Shown piece by piece: positions 36,734-50,620 of a stretch of 64,000 bases of DNA. The first letter of the stretch is position 1; each line of letters begins with the position of its first letter. A model generated the notes under the pieces. That model was not told where the DNA came from, searched no databases, and was given only the letters and a program-made list of their open reading frames with translations. The translations under genes were made by a program, and so were the position numbers. The stretch is from NCBI GenBank assembly GCA_950106755.1, contig OX467086.1, positions 24,880,001 to 24,944,000 of the forward strand. The letters are read 5' to 3'. Source of the DNA: Climacium dendroides. Taxonomy: Eukaryota; Streptophyta; Bryopsida; Hypnales; Climaciaceae.

Positions 36734-38749
36734 AGAGTGAATTAGGCACCTTGGTTTGCTTATGATCAGTGAAAGAACAAAATAAAAAAAAACAAGCCAT
36801 ATCAAAGAATGGTGATAATCAAGATGCATGGGTGTTATTCCTTTTTATCACATTGTGATGTAATAAAATGTGATAGTAAGAGTAAGAAGTGAATTAAATG
36901 AATTCCACATTTGATACATGTACTTTTTTAGGTTCAACAACAAGAGATCATGATCTAATAATGTAAATATGTAATACCAATGAAAGTGATATATAACCCT
37001 TAAAGCCCTAAACTGCATTTTTTGACAGCATAGTGATTTTGGACATCTCACTACAAATGGAGTTTATATTTTTTTTCCTTTGAAATTTTCACACAATATG
37101 TGCCCAAGGAGTATCTTTCAAAACCAACAATTTCCATAACTTTTGACCACATGGTTCAAAAGCTATTGCATAATATGTGGTTTTCAACAAAGTGCAAATA
37201 GCTTGGGCAACAAAAATGACTTCTTTAAAAATCATTTTCTCAAGAAATAAAAATTTGAAATTGGTTCTTCAGATTTACTAGTATATGGAAAGCTTTGAAT
37301 CATTCCATTTTGATTAATGAGATGAAAGTTAAAGGAGTTTTAATTTGCAAGTTATTTGTGGGTAGTTGTGGAGTTTCTACTCTAAGATAAACTTTGAAGT
37401 CTTTTATTTAACTCAATTTTCAGTGTTTTTGGAAAAAAAATAAAAAAATAAGGTGTAGATTGTTTATTACAACATTACAACCATTGGAATAGGCATTTTT
37501 CATTTCCATAAATAAATTGTTTACAATTTAGTATTTTGAATCATTCTCGACATTTTTCTACTTACTATTTTTTTTCTATATGTTGTACAATTCCAAATGA
37601 TCTTGAAATTTTTCAAGAATGTAGCCAACTTGCCATGAAGAATGAATCCAAAGAATCACCACCATTTTGGAATTTTTTTTGTAATTATTTAACTTTGTGA
37701 AGTGCAATTGTTCAGATTTTTGCAAGGCCTAAAAAGGAGTTTTGTCACTTCAAACCTTAATATCTTGCAATCTCAAATTAGTATACAATAATATTTTATA
37801 GTTACAGATGTCCAAAAATGTTGTTTTTTTTTTCCTAAAATTGGTACTTGTACTAGAAATGGTAGTTTTGGAGTGTTTTAGTGAAAACATAGTAAAAATC
37901 TTTAGGGGTTAAGATGTTTGGGAGAAATTGCTAGGATCTTTGAAGTCTTAGAGTCTTTTTCACAATATTGAAATCTTCATTGTTACAACATACAATATGC
38001 AACTTTTTGTGATGTATCTAAATTAATTTAATATAAAAAGAGAATAGAGTGAATTTCAAACTATATATGTTTGAATGAAAAAATATGTGAAATTAGAGAA
38101 AGTGATATGAAGGAGTTTTAGGTGTATTTTTTTTGTTAGGGTTTGAATAGCATAAAGATGTAAAATTAGACAAGAGTTTGTTTTTGATAGAGGAATAAAA
38201 GACTAGTCCATTATCCATTACTAAAGCTTAGTGAGAGAATAAAGGTTGTGATATTAGAAGAGGTGACATTAAAGAAGTATGTTTGAATTGTGCTTAACGA
38301 ATGTCCATCTCATGAAAACTAGTGAATAAAAGGAGTATGTAATCATATAAAAGATGCCAATAAAGAAGTCTAGGTGTACTTAATAATAGTAGTCCATTCT
38401 CTAAGGTGTGGCTATATTAGAAAAGGTGCCATTAAAGAGGTATAGATTCACAAAATTACACTAAATTTTTATTTGGTGTGAGACATTAGCTAGACCAAGG
38501 CTAACACTAAACACCTTACAAAACACTTTTAGCATACTCAAATTAGCTATTGAAGCAACCTTCTCTACTATCAACAACATTGCCATCAAATGTCACTTAT
38601 ATTCTACTTAATAAACAAAGACTTGAAAACAATCAACCACCATCAAGCCTTCCAAATCTACAACAACAACATTAGTTTGTGAGTGTCAAAAAAGTTCAAT
38701 TCCGGGTTTCTTCAAATTGGTTGTCAAATACAAAGACTAAGAAAGTCAG
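36734..38749. other. AT-rich intergenic DNA
   Basis: No supported gene or clear repeat. Composition becomes GC-balanced near 38,780, at the edge of the next gene island. Confidence 0.45.
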
Positions 38750-40215
38750 GAGCAGAATTAGAGATTATCAAAGAGACCAAATGTAAGTTTTGCATTTTGT
38801 GCAGTGATGATTGTGCGTGAACACTGATTCCTTACTGCCAATCTGACGTTGATCACCTCGTAACCTCGATAACTGGTATGGCTATCCATGGATCCAACAT
38901 TAATCTCACACCCAGAAATCGAATGAATCACTGACAATTCATTGCTTAAAAGGGAGAATAACTTACAACTGATTGCAGGCCTGAGAATTTTCTTGCTAAA
39001 ATTCAGAGAAGAGAGCACCGAGGATTCCCACCCACTGACGGCTATCATCATCGTCCTCATCATGAGAGCGGCTCAACTAAAAGGGGCGCTCCCACACAAG
39101 GGACAAGGCACCGTGCAAGGAAAAATTCCTTACATTCGATTTGTACCGTTAATCATCAGAGCCCAGGGACTTTTAGTGGTTGCAATGGTACTACAGCGCT
39201 TGTTTGCTTTTGCACCCAACCGGGTCAATCACTGAACTCTGCTTCCGTCACTGCGCGCTACCCCGACAGCTAATTTCAGACAGAGATTACACCGCGCACT
39301 TCAACATTTGCGCTGTCACAATTAACTCCCGTTCATTTCGATCGGGTGTACTCAAATCTCAATTATTTGAGGCTAACATCTAATGTACTGTGCTGTACGG
39401 CAGTGTTTAGAAACGATTCGCAATTTCCTGGAACTTGAAAAGGTGCCACGGCAAACTACCTTCTTGTGAAGCCGATTCAGTGGATCCAATTGAAACCCTA
39501 GTGAAATTTCAGTTGTACAAGTTTGAAGCTAACTCTTCTACCTCTCATTTGCAAAACAAGGCTCTCAATTGCATGTATTTTTCATTCCTCCGTAGCATCG
39601 TCAAACTCTAATTAATGTGACTAGAAAACAAGAGGTATGTATCTTTTCTAGACCCTACTGTATTGTCCAGTACATACTCTGTTGAACAGCCATTTCTCTT
39701 TCTCTCTCCGGCCAGTCTAGTTTGATAGGTTAGTTACAAACTCACACACATTTGAATTGGCATGATCGCTAGCTAGTCTTTGCATGATATATCAACCCTG
39801 TTGTAAATCATGGTTACTTGAAATCAGGCTAGCTTCCGTTGGCTTTTGAGGTCCCATTGTTCTTGACTTTCCACTGAAGCTCATCCGTTACCTACCTAGC
39901 TTGGGGTACCCCAAAGAAACTGTGACTTTTGATCAGAATTCTTTTCCATTGTGAATCCAGCCAGAGTGCCTTCTTTTCCATTGCCAATTCCGAGCCTTTG
40001 GAGCGCCTAGAGTGTGTGCTGTGCGTGCCTTATAAGGTGCCATTAATGGTTCACGAGTGAGGGCGATTGGCAGAGTTCTCTTTAGAGCTTTCGAAAAGAA
40101 AGGATGCACGCTCCTGACGACTGCTAGAGAAAGGCTGGCTGATCGAGGGTTTAGTTGCAAGGAGTTGAAGATCGATCAAAGACGAAGACTACATAGAATT
40201 GGAATTTTGGTGAGA
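38750..40215 (+). promoter_or_regulatory. Upstream region and 5' leader of the O-fucosyltransferase-like gene
   Basis: GC-balanced, non-repetitive DNA. A TATA-type sequence, TATAAGG, lies at 40031-40037; if used, transcription would start around 40060, about 150 nt before the start codon. A short upstream frame (40104-40127, 7 codons) would then lie in the leader. On the minus strand a 101-codon frame (38758-39063) with a GTAAGT donor-like site near 38955 leaves open a divergent transcript, but no family is recognised. Confidence 0.4.
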
Positions 40216-43200
40216 ATGCAACGGCAAGTGCAAGGCCGAAGACACACCAGTCGATGGAAGAGGCAGGCCATGTCGCGTCTACTTTGGGTGTTAGGGTACC
40301 TCACCATCGCCTTCGGCAGTCTTCTGTCCACTTTGGTGTTGCCCACCATGCTGCTGTCGTTGCGCTCGAATTCTCACACCATTCACCATGGCGTCGCCTC
40401 AGTTGTGCTCTCCAAGGTAATCCGATTCTAATTAGACTCATTCTCAAACAATCTCACACTTCGTAAACAGCGATCGGTGAATCTAACATTGTTCTCACCA
40501 GAGGGGCTTGTATTCTGGGGGATTACGCTGTCTATACGCTCGAATTCCTGCTCAATTGACTGAAGAAAAGTAAACAGCCGTAATTATGGGTTTCGGGAAC
40601 CAGAGTTTTGGAGGTTTTGCTCTAGGTACTGGGATAACATGACTCTCCCGACAAATGGCAGAGTGCTTGCATTCAAGATGTGGTGAATGAACTGTACGCT
40701 ATCAGGAAACTCGGAGATTCGTGCTCAATTGGCGGAAAATAATAAAAAACAGATATGATTTTCAAGATAAGGTGAATTGTTCGCTATCAGTACACTCGGG
40801 AATTCATGTTTTCAATAGATTGAAAACCCAAGAAAACAGAGCTATAATTGCATGTGTCAGCAGAATTGAGAGCGTTTCTCTAACCAGAGATGTTGAGGTT
40901 TTGTTCAATCCCGGCACATGTATGCAGTGGATGTTCTTGGTTTTAGAGGTGGCAAAATTCTTGAAGAGGATTTAATGCTCGCTTCTGTCAACAGGAGAAT
41001 CACGTTGGAAGCCAGAAGCGTGGATTGAGTTGGAAGCAGGAGCAACCTCACCGCACAAAACTGGCACTTGAAAGTGAAGACGAGGATGACCTTGAAGAAA
41101 AGGTGAGTAGCAATTGCAAGGTTTCGATTCTGCGAAGCCTGCACAGATGAAATTGAACAAGAGAGTATTGGGGTGAAACTTTGGGCAAGTTTTCTATTGT
41201 TGATTGCATTTGGTTTCTGTATATTACAACAAAAGCTCTGAGATGTTTAAACGACAATTTCGTTAAATTAGTGTAATTTTACAAACTTTGGTACTGGTTT
41301 CCCCCCCTCCCCCAAATGTAAATCTATACCTTATCCCCGTTTTTAGAGCTTTGTAAAGTTGAATGACACCATATTTTATGCTCACAATCACACAAATTTA
41401 ACGAAATTGAATTTTTTTTGCCAATTGATATGCTGTCGTGATGTATGATATGCAAGTCTACTTGTTGGATTTGGTTGCAATTTGGAACTGAAGTTGTAAA
41501 GTTGGTTAAAAATTTCCAGAAATGGTAGATGATCACCTAATGAATGATGTACGAGATTCATTGTAGCATTGGATTTGAGCAATTTGTGTGTACAATTTCT
41601 GTTTGGGTGAAGCAGCTGTGGGCGCCTCCAGCAGACAGAAGCTTCGTGCCATGTGTCAAACCTGACCCCAAGTACTTGGGTAAGGCTTTTACTCTTTCTT
41701 TTTTCATTTCTTCATTTTCCCTGGGGTGCTCCAATATTTTGATTGAGACTACCTTACCCAGTCTCCCAAAGTCTGTGATATTTTTGAAAATTTTGGTAGC
41801 TGCATTACAAGTTCGGGAGATTTGCAAAATACTATAACAAAATTGCTACAAATCTTGGCTAACTGATCACATTTCCTACTAAAATTTCCTTAAATTTCCT
41901 CAGAGGTTTGTAGCTAGACCTGTGAATGTTGTGTCTCAGAAACTGGACTGACAAGAAACAGAGCCAGGCGGAGCTTGCTTGACGTCTGAATAATGAATAC
42001 CTGCACAATCATGTGCATGTTGAGTCAATTGCCTTATTCTATTGACTTGAAGTGATCATTGGCCGGCTGCTGAAAATGCAGAGTTTTTTAGTACAGAAAT
42101 TTTTTGATTGATTTTTCGTACAGCAGAAATTTCGTACGAGGAATTCCTATTTGCCTCTAGTACGAAATTGTGCAGTTGTCCTTTGATTTCAGCAAGAATC
42201 AGGCGTGTAATTTAGGTTCTGTTTATCAAGTTTCATCATGTCAATTCTTGATGGCAGACTGTCTATTTTGTGAATATCTGTCCCTAAGTTCAATTTATTT
42301 TCTAATTATGTATTTAGATAAGCATTTATGTTAAAGTCATTAGTCATCATGCAAAACCAAAATTCTCTTGTAGTTGTGTAATAGTGAATTTATAGTGAAC
42401 TATGAACCATGGAATTTCTATTAACGTATTTGGTGAAAACATTGTTTTTTGTATTTGTAGGTCCCGGGCCTTCTCAAGGCTATCTAATGGTGAATACCAA
42501 TGGAGGACTCAACCAGATGAGAGCTGGTGTAAGAATTCCTTGCTCTTCTTGGCCTAACTCTTCTTATATCATCTTGTCATGTTTAGTTGTTTTAAAGAAC
42601 ATCATAAACGCCTCCATCTTTTTTTAAAGGAAATTACATATCTCATTTCGCTTCCAAGACTCTTAGTTTCATGTATTGCTCAACTCTTGAAGAACTTTGA
42701 TTTTACAAGTTGACAAATACCACAAGTGGAAATATGGTATGGTCTACATAGACCTATACATGATGATGATGACCACAAAAGACCCAAAATTAGTCAAATT
42801 AGTCATGTGGGTCATTTTTATCAATGGTTTCTACTTGTGCATAATTTAGATACTACGTGAAGAAAACTTCAATGCTAAGAAAATTCAAAGTCTTCATAAT
42901 TGTACGACACACTACTTGTGAACTGAGGGACCAAATCTGAAAAGTTTTCTCTTCATGTTGCTCAATGAAATAATGTGTTTTTCAGATTTGTGACATGGTA
43001 GCAATTGCACGACTAATCAACGCCACGCTTGTGATTCCGGAATTAGACCAAGGTTCATTTTGGCAAGATAATAGGTAAGATTTGCAATTTGATTTCATTT
43101 TCCTAATGCTAAATGCAAAAATGTGTCTCAATTTCATCTGTCACGTTCACATCCATACAATTATTCAATCATTTGTTCTTGCTAAACCTTAATGACATCC

Positions 43201-46200
43201 AAAAATCTTCTCAAGAAACCTTGCATCTTCAAATGAAAACCTTTTTTTTGGTGTGCTTGGTTTAGTTTTAGCTTAAGGACTAAGAGTTTCCACATTCTCT
43301 GTTGTTGGAATGCAGCAATTTTTCAGATATCTTTGACGTCGACTACTTCATAAAATCCCTTGCAAATGACGTCCGTGTCATCAAGAAGCTCCCGAAAGTT
43401 ATGAAGGTTGAACGCAAAGTTATGAAGGCATTTCGAAGCTGGTCGAATGTGAGGTACTACGAGGAAGAAATTGGACGCCTCTGGCAAAACTATAAGGTAC
43501 AGTTTGTGGCACTATCTTGCGAACATAACCCTCCCCTACTAAAAATAATAGTATAAAATAGAACAAGCTGAGCTAAATATTTCATTTATTCGATGTTCAT
43601 TCTCATGTAATATAGGACTGTGCCTGTGTCTGCTTCAGGCAGTTCAAAATCCTCTAGAAATTGAGCTGAAGCACACGCATGGGAATGACCATTGCTCATT
43701 ATTTGCAAACACTAACTTTGAGTTGGCTGTGCAGGTGATCAAAGCTGCAAAATCAGACTCTCGCCTTGCAAATAATGACCTTCCACCCGAGATTCAGAAA
43801 TTGCGCTGCAGAGTGCACTACGATTCGCTCCGATTCGCTCCTCACATTGAAGCCTTGGGGAAGGTATACATACAGATTTCCATTCCTTGCAATCCGTATT
43901 CGGTATTTGTGTGTATAATTTGAAAAAAATGAAGCATAAGAGGGTTCATTTGTGAATTAAGCACGAAAGAAATATTTAATCCTAAGCTACATATAGAAAT
44001 TTTACTTTGAAAGCTAATACGACTCAATTATAGTAACTTTGGAAACCTATACTATTGTTCAAACATGGAGAGCATGATGTCTTCATTCTATTGGTACATT
44101 TTGTTATGGCAACACTGAATTGCAAGAATGGATTGATTAATGAAGGAATATATACTCCCTCTGTTTCAAATTAAAGCAGTGTTTCCTTTTTATTCTGAAA
44201 CAGAGGGAGTGTATGCAATTACTTGATTGTTCATTCAAGATCTTGTAGAAATGTGTTTTTAACTGAAAAAGAAAAGCACTTCTTAAAATGGCTGATTGCT
44301 GCAAAATAGCAAACTTAAATGCAATTTCAGTAACCTTGAAACTATACCTCTCCTAGTGATCAAAGGAAAAAAAGCTAGTGCATATCATATTTGGCAATGA
44401 GGAAATTGCCACTTTCATCGATATTGCCTTCAGCCATGAAAATTCGGTGAGACGAGTTTGAAGGCCTGAGTGGTGTGGTTGTATGAGTAGGTGCTTGTGG
44501 ACAGAATGAGGTCAGCTGGACCTTTCGTTTCTTTGCATCTGCGGTACGAAAAGGACATGCTGGCCTTCAGTGGCTGCACCTATGGATTAACAAACGAAGA
44601 AGCTGAAGAGCTTACCACCATACGGTACCTTCCGTTCCCCTGCATCTCCTAGTTTCCTGGCCTTGAAAATTTGCCACAAATTTAGAGCACCAAAATTGGT
44701 CTCTGAGTTCTATTTACATATAGTTCCCAAGTAGTTCAAGGACCACCTCTGTGTCAAAAAACTATTTTTGACACTCGTCAAGGTTCAAGGTCTGTGTCAG
44801 TAAACTATTTTTCGTCACGTAGTACATTTGTAATGATGCAAATTAAACCAAAATTCTTCAGGGAATGTGCACTAATGAAACACAGGGAACTAAGAACCCT
44901 CCCTGGAGGCCACCACATGGCCGTCTATGCATGAAACTTCTTGAGATGTATGATTGTTGATTCAAAGCAGCAAAGATCTTAATCTGTGGCAAACCCTAAA
45001 CCTAATAACCCTAAATTTTTGGGTGCAGAGAGAATACTCCTCACTGGAGGGTGAAGAAGATCAACGCAACTGAACAGAGAAGCAAGGGCTTTTGCCCTCT
45101 CACTCCCAAAGAAGTTGGCGTGTTTCTGAGAGCCCTTGGCTACCCTGAGACAACGCGCGTGTACGTCGCGGCAGGAGAGATTTACGGTGGCAAGGAGCGA
45201 ATGTCTGGCTTTCTATCCCGGTTTCCACACGTGATGACTAAGGTAATTAACAAAAATCATGAACTTCTCTATTTCTGTGGGTAGATGTTTCATTTCTTCA
45301 GTGTTCAAGCTCTTTTTTATTTCGTTAAAAACTTTAGAAATTCCACCAATGTATTTTGAGTGACGCTTACCGTGCATAACTTCACTCTCAGGAGAATAAT
45401 TTAAGCCACCGCATAGAGTTGTCAGCCAAGTCCTTGTGCCCCAAGTGGTGTAATTATGCGAGTTTTAATGTAGAATCCCGCCATTCTAACACAAAACTGA
45501 CAACTTGGGCTAACTTTTGTCCTTGTGAGTTTTAAAGTATTTTTTTTTTGTCTCATAAGGTAAGTTACATCCATAATCAACACTGTTCAAAATGCAACAC
45601 CTACATTAGAGTCATTTTTTCAAAGATATTGGACCAAAATGTGTCACTTTTTCATAGATATTGATTACACAAGATGTGCACAATCAAAACATGCTGAATA
45701 AGAATAGATCCTCAATCTATGAGGATCTATTCATATGGAATCTGAATAATGCATGCTAAAGTGCATTGGAGTCCTCTTTCAGTTGCCAATAAGCCTTGAA
45801 AAACATAATTTATATTTGATCATAGTAGCTATGATCAATTGTAATTAGTGATGCATCAGAGGTGCACATACCTTAGTGTGCTTGTAATTTTATTTGAAAT
45901 TTGAAATGCCTTACATTGAGTGATTTCACACTTGCTTAAAGGCATTACCAATTTGCTGCATCTGCTCACAAATTGTTGACTTGGTTTGGCAGGAAACCAT
46001 AGCAAGTGCTGAGGAACTGGCACCCTTTCTGAACCATTCCTCACAAATGGCAGCTCTGGATTACATTGTTTCTGTGGAGAGCGATGTCTTTGTGCCGTCC
46101 TACTCTGGGAACATGGCTCGAGCTGTTGAAGGCCATCGCCGGTTCTTAGGTCACCGCAAAACCATCAATCCTGACAGGTCAGAGCCTTTGCCCAAATTGA

Positions 46201-47291
46201 CAATTGTAGGAAAGCGAGAGTATATGACATCCCAAATTCCCAATGACGACACTGAACGGAAAATTGACACTTAGGGTGTCATTTATCTCCAAAGGACGAC
46301 ACCGCAAGTCTTTGATGAATCATAACATTCTTGAATGGGAAGGTTTTTGGGGTCTTCGTACATTCTCACTGCAATAAGAATATTTGCGTTACAAGGCCCT
46401 GCAATTCATGGGCAAGCTTACATTCAAGATTACTCTAGTGAAACGCTTGTGGCATTCGTGGGAAGCAAAGGGTTCCAACCCTGAAATTTAATAGTTTTAG
46501 TACGATTTTCTGCATCCCGGATGAGTTTCTTTTCTGAACCTATGATCATCACTAAACCCTAAAACCCTAAAAACCCTAACCCTATCAGAATTGCTTGATA
46601 CTTGCATGTGTCATTCCATTGTGATTCCAATAAGATTCATGGTCTAATCTGACAGTCTTTGGTGTGGTGGTCTTTACCAGGAAGGATCTGGTGGCTCTTT
46701 TTGATCGGATAGACAAAGGTCTCCTTCAAGAAAATCAGGAGCTTGGAGAAGTGATAACTGCAATGCACATTAACAGGTACTAATGGTCATCTAGCGATTC
46801 CATCGGCACCGGTTGTAGAGATCATCAACAAGGTTTTCAATAAACTTAGACTGTTCCAAAAACATTTAGAAAATATCATTAAGACAATCTTCCGCACGTT
46901 CCATGAGAAGTCTGCCAATGATCATAATGATCATAAACGGAGGTCTTCATATGATCATTAATTAACGAGGGAAAACTCATTCTCTTTATGATATTAATTC
47001 ATTTCAAATTGTTTGAAATAGTTTAATTCTAGTGAAATGTAGAACAGTCATTCAGTGTCCCAGAAAATGAATGCTACTAAGCCCAAGACATAAATTGGTT
47101 TGTTGTGCAGGCAAGGTGCACCTCGAAAGCGGAAAGGGCCACTGAAAGGAACCAAAGGGCGAGACCGTTTCCGGTCCGAAGAGGCTTTCTATACCAATCC
47201 CACTCCCGATTGTCTTTGTCAACATCCCGACTTCAATGAAAATGTAAATTACTACCAAAACTATTACAGAACAGCCGCTCAAGTGGACTGA
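40216..47291 (+). CDS. O-fucosyltransferase family protein (PF10250, plant GT106-type glycosyltransferase)
   Basis: Twelve in-phase coding exons: 40216-40416, 40995-41102, 41616-41679, 42461-42528, 42986-43074, 43316-43496, 43735-43863, 44491-44624, 45029-45242, 45993-46177, 46681-46776, 47111-47291. They encode 549 aa, normal for the family, with GT-AG introns throughout. A basic N-terminus precedes a membrane segment at about residues 22-49, as in Golgi type II glycosyltransferases. The catalytic region begins [17 protein letters not shown] (131-147). The signature [14 protein letters not shown] is at 296-309, then [18 protein letters not shown] (from 411), and [13 protein letters not shown] near the end. 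It probably transfers a sugar from a nucleotide donor to a cell-wall polysaccharide or glycoprotein; the substrate is unknown, since related members include rhamnosyl- and mannan-related enzymes. In-frame ATG 40270 is an alternative start but would trim the basic N-terminus. Confidence 0.93.
44155..44209. mobile_element. Tiny Stowaway-like hairpin in an intron
   Basis: CTCCCTCTGTTTCA at the left and TGAAACAGAGGGAG at the right are perfect 14-bp inverted copies. They match the Stowaway terminal consensus and are flanked by TA-containing sequence (TATA / TGTA). The element is only 55 bp, inside intron 7 of the O-fucosyltransferase-like gene. Confidence 0.7.
46551..46588. repeat. Short telomere-type CCCTAAA cluster in an intron
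   Basis: Several imperfect CCCTAAA units (AAACCCTAAAACCCTAAAAA and so on) lie in intron 10 of the O-fucosyltransferase-like gene. A smaller group (AAACCCTAAACCTAATAACC) precedes exon 9 at about 44993-45013. They are too few and too irregular for a telomere and are best read as interstitial telo-box-like sequence. Confidence 0.6.
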
Positions 47292-49494
47292 GTAAGTAGG
47301 AGCTGTGGGGAAGATCAAAAAAACTTAAAGTCTGGCTGATTGCAGATTGGAGCTCACCTAGGTATGTACAGCACATTGTTATAATTAGCTAACCACATTC
47401 TGCTCTATTCACCAAGAGGTTTTACGTTACATGATCCGCCACATTCAGGGCCCCGGGTGTCAGAGGTGGCTCTCTGATCGAAGAAGGAGATTTTAGAAGT
47501 GTGTTCCATAACTGTCAATATTAGGAGCGAAGGCGTCGCTTCTCACCATCGTCAAGTGTGGGGAATTTTGAATTATGTGACCAAAGCTTTGGAGCATGCG
47601 CGCTACTCTTGGCATGGCGGTACCCCAAATCTTTCCGCGCCACCTCAGTATAGTTTGTGGTGATCAGAAGCAACGTTGTTCTTGTACGTAGTGTCTACAA
47701 GGGGTTTAATTGATACTTTGCGAAATGAAGAACTGCATAGTCGGCCGAAGTTGGTGACAAACTGCAAATTGTAAAGCACAAAATTGTGAAGAAGGATTCT
47801 CAAGGTTAGACTCCCTCTATTGGTAGAAGCCAGACTGTAAGCCTAGCCAGGGAGAGTGGATCTTTGTTCCGGACGCCTTCCATAAGCCTTGATGAACCAT
47901 GTGTTGACTCACTTGTGGCTCCGCAGAAGAAGTGGAGTTATAATTTCTTGCTCTGCTTCACTTTGTGATGAAGGGTGATCTTCTCTGTGTCTGTACTTTA
48001 ATGTAAATTTCAGTCATTTTTGTGATTCGGCCTCCAGACTGCGGGAGCTTCTCTTGTATCACCTACTGTTGTGAGTTGAAAGGAGATGTACACAACTCAT
48101 CGACTTTTAAAGTATATGGTGAAATTAATTTTGTGATAGGTTCTACACACTATTTCTGGATCTCTGGCATTGAAATGAGAGAGAAAGTTATGTCACCAAG
48201 ATTGCAAAGCTGAAGATGTAATATTACTCGGTGTTTCTTATCTTGTTGTTCTTAAGCCTCGCCAGAATTTTACTCAACCCAAGGAACTAGCAATTTGAAT
48301 TGTTTTCTCATACAACCTTGATAACTTGTTTGAACATCAAAACCGGGAATACAATCTTTGAAATATTTTGGAACTTTGGGTGGATTCACAACACTCTTTA
48401 CTAATACAAGCAAGATAAATATTGAGATATGATGCACAAGGGACATAGATGTGAAAATGTCGAGCAATTGAAGCAAGATTCCTTCCCTTTTCTAGTTCAA
48501 TTGAAGTTGTCAATCAAGGAGTAAATGCGTGCATTTTGTCACTGTACTGACATTTCAAGCCTTGGGAAGAATGTCATGTCCTTGATAAACGTTATATAGT
48601 ACGGGTGAAAGCGTAAAATACTTAAACTATTTCAATTGTTACATTTTAATAAAAAAGCAAGGTTAGTACTTCAAGAACTACAATAACTTTGAACACTAGA
48701 GTGAGGCCTTCTAAACCTTAATCTCATGAATTGTGGACAAGTATGTTAGTCTTTGGTTCCATTGGAATATTATTTTTTTTCAAATTAATGATATCATGGC
48801 TCCATGCACAATATCACACATGGTTTATTAATATGACAATCTATTCAATGATAAATATATAGATAAAATATTAATCATAGAAACTTAGAAGAGGCCATTC
48901 ATAAGAACTTTGGAGATATAATTTGGAAAGACACTCTTTGTCAATGTCAAGACCCCTTATAAGAAACATGTGTATAAGGGGGTGGTCTTTGCAACAATTT
49001 GCAAGAATTAAGCTTACATCGTTGAGCCCCCTCTTGACAATGAAGTGAAAGCCTTGTGGAAGAATCTAATGCAAAGTTCTCTAGTACCTAATACTTCTTA
49101 GTCAATCGAGTGTCAAGAATAAGGATGCAATTAATGCATTTGATGATCATCAAATTCAATGCCAATCATAAAGGCAACAACAAGAGCTCCTCATATGAAC
49201 TCTTGAGTACATCATAACACAATCATCCAAACTTTGAAAAAACAATAGTTATCCATTAAGTGAGTTCAAAGTTCCATATTAATAGACTATCTACCTCTAA
49301 CTTGCTTTCTTTGGAATTCCAACTAGAGCCCATCTCTATATTATTCCAAAGGTCTCATCTCTTGTTTCTACACTTTGGGTGCTTTTTTAGCTATATAACA
49401 AAAATCTTTGATACATTCACCAATTCAGAACAAACAATCCCACCTATGATTTCTATACACCTTTCAAGTGGCTAATAAACACTACTAGATGTCC
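47292..49494. other. 3' flank of the O-fucosyltransferase-like gene and intergenic DNA
   Basis: 47292-48240 keeps gene-like composition and probably includes the 3' UTR; no poly(A) site can be fixed. Beyond that the DNA turns AT-rich, with no supported gene. Confidence 0.4.
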
Positions 49495-49675
49495 TACTCC
49501 CTCTATCCCCAAATCATCTTCTTGTTGAACAAATTATTTGAGATAAGGCTGAAAATAATATTATTCCAACCTGTTTCTAAATATTTCAAGGAATTTGCTA
49601 TCCATCACTAAATCTTCAAGAACAAAAGTGATCAATTTTGAGCAACCGAAAGACCATTTTGGGTCAGAAGGAGTA
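49495..49675. mobile_element. Stowaway-like MITE, copy 2
   Basis: Begins TACTCCCTCTATCCCC and ends CAGAAGGAGTA. Related over its whole length to 5021-5217 (shared TCTTCTTGTT/TCTTCTAGTT, AAAATAATATTATT, ACTAAATCTTCAAGAA). Non-coding. Confidence 0.65.
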
Positions 49676-50000
49676 AAATTTGAGATTCAACAATATGGTA
49701 CTCTTACATTTTATACCTAAAAAAAATTTGTAGAGCTTTTGCGAAATTCAAGTCACATGCGTTTGAGCCACATAACCCTCTCCTATCACTGTCATTGCAA
49801 CATGACACAATGGAGCTGGAAAGAGGGACGATGGTTTAGAATCATAACCTGATAACCCCATCTTCCCTGCACTTGTGGAGATCTTGAGGATTTGCGGTCT
49901 TGAACTAATTCGGATTACACGGTTGCATGATCCAATAACGAACTCCAGCCCCGCAACCCTCAACCGGTTGCCTAGTCCATAAATTTGAGCTCCACTAATT

Positions 50001-50620
50001 TTGGTGAGAACTGATGGCGCACCCTCAGCTAGCTGTAGAATTTCACAGGAAGCACGAGGCTGCGCTCTAGCGACCCTAGAAGTTGTCTACAACTCATTTC
50101 CATATAGCTGCACCCGAAGCTCATGAACAGATTTGACCCCTGCTAAATCTGCTCAAACTTCAGACTTCGCAGTCTGTGGTATTCATCCTTTTCGACCAAT
50201 GACAATTTGGTGGAAATAAAATTACTAAATGGAGTCACCGACATCAATTTGTGAACGCTGGTGAGAACACACCCTAGCTCATCAGCTAGCCTAGCTACAG
50301 TATTTCACAGGGAGTACGAGGCCCACCGCGCACAATTCAGTGAGTCCATGCTCGAAGCTCATGGACAGATCACTGCTAAATATGCTAAAACTTCAAATTG
50401 AACAGTGCTGTATTCATCCTTTTGTACCAATGACAATTGGTGGGAGTATTACTTAATGGAGCCACATAAATTTGTGAACTTTGGTGAGAAATGACACACC
50501 CCATCAGCTAGCTGTAGTATTTCACAGGGAGTACGAGGTTGGGCGCCCTGCGTCCCGGCACATTGCCCACCGCGCTCACTTCAATGTGTCCATGCCCGAA
50601 GCTCATCGTCATCTCAAAAC
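50001..50620 (-). repeat. Triplicated 3' end of the first HSPA12-like gene
   Basis: Three tandem copies begin TTGGTGAGAA or CTGGTGAGAA at 50001, 50259 and 50481. The third contains the true stop codon and last codons of the HSPA12-like gene. The other two repeat that end in decayed form: each has ATTTCACAGGGAGTACGAGG or a close variant (the complement of the codons for LVLPVKY), then a GAAGCTCAT block. The two outer copies also share ATTCATCCTTTT and ACCAATGACAATT in what would be 3' flanking DNA. Periods are about 258 and 222 bp. Confidence 0.75.

Noticed and set aside
38758..39063. 101-codon minus-strand frame upstream of the O-fucosyltransferase-like gene
   Set aside because: A divergent gene was considered because of a GTAAGT site, but no second exon or family was found.
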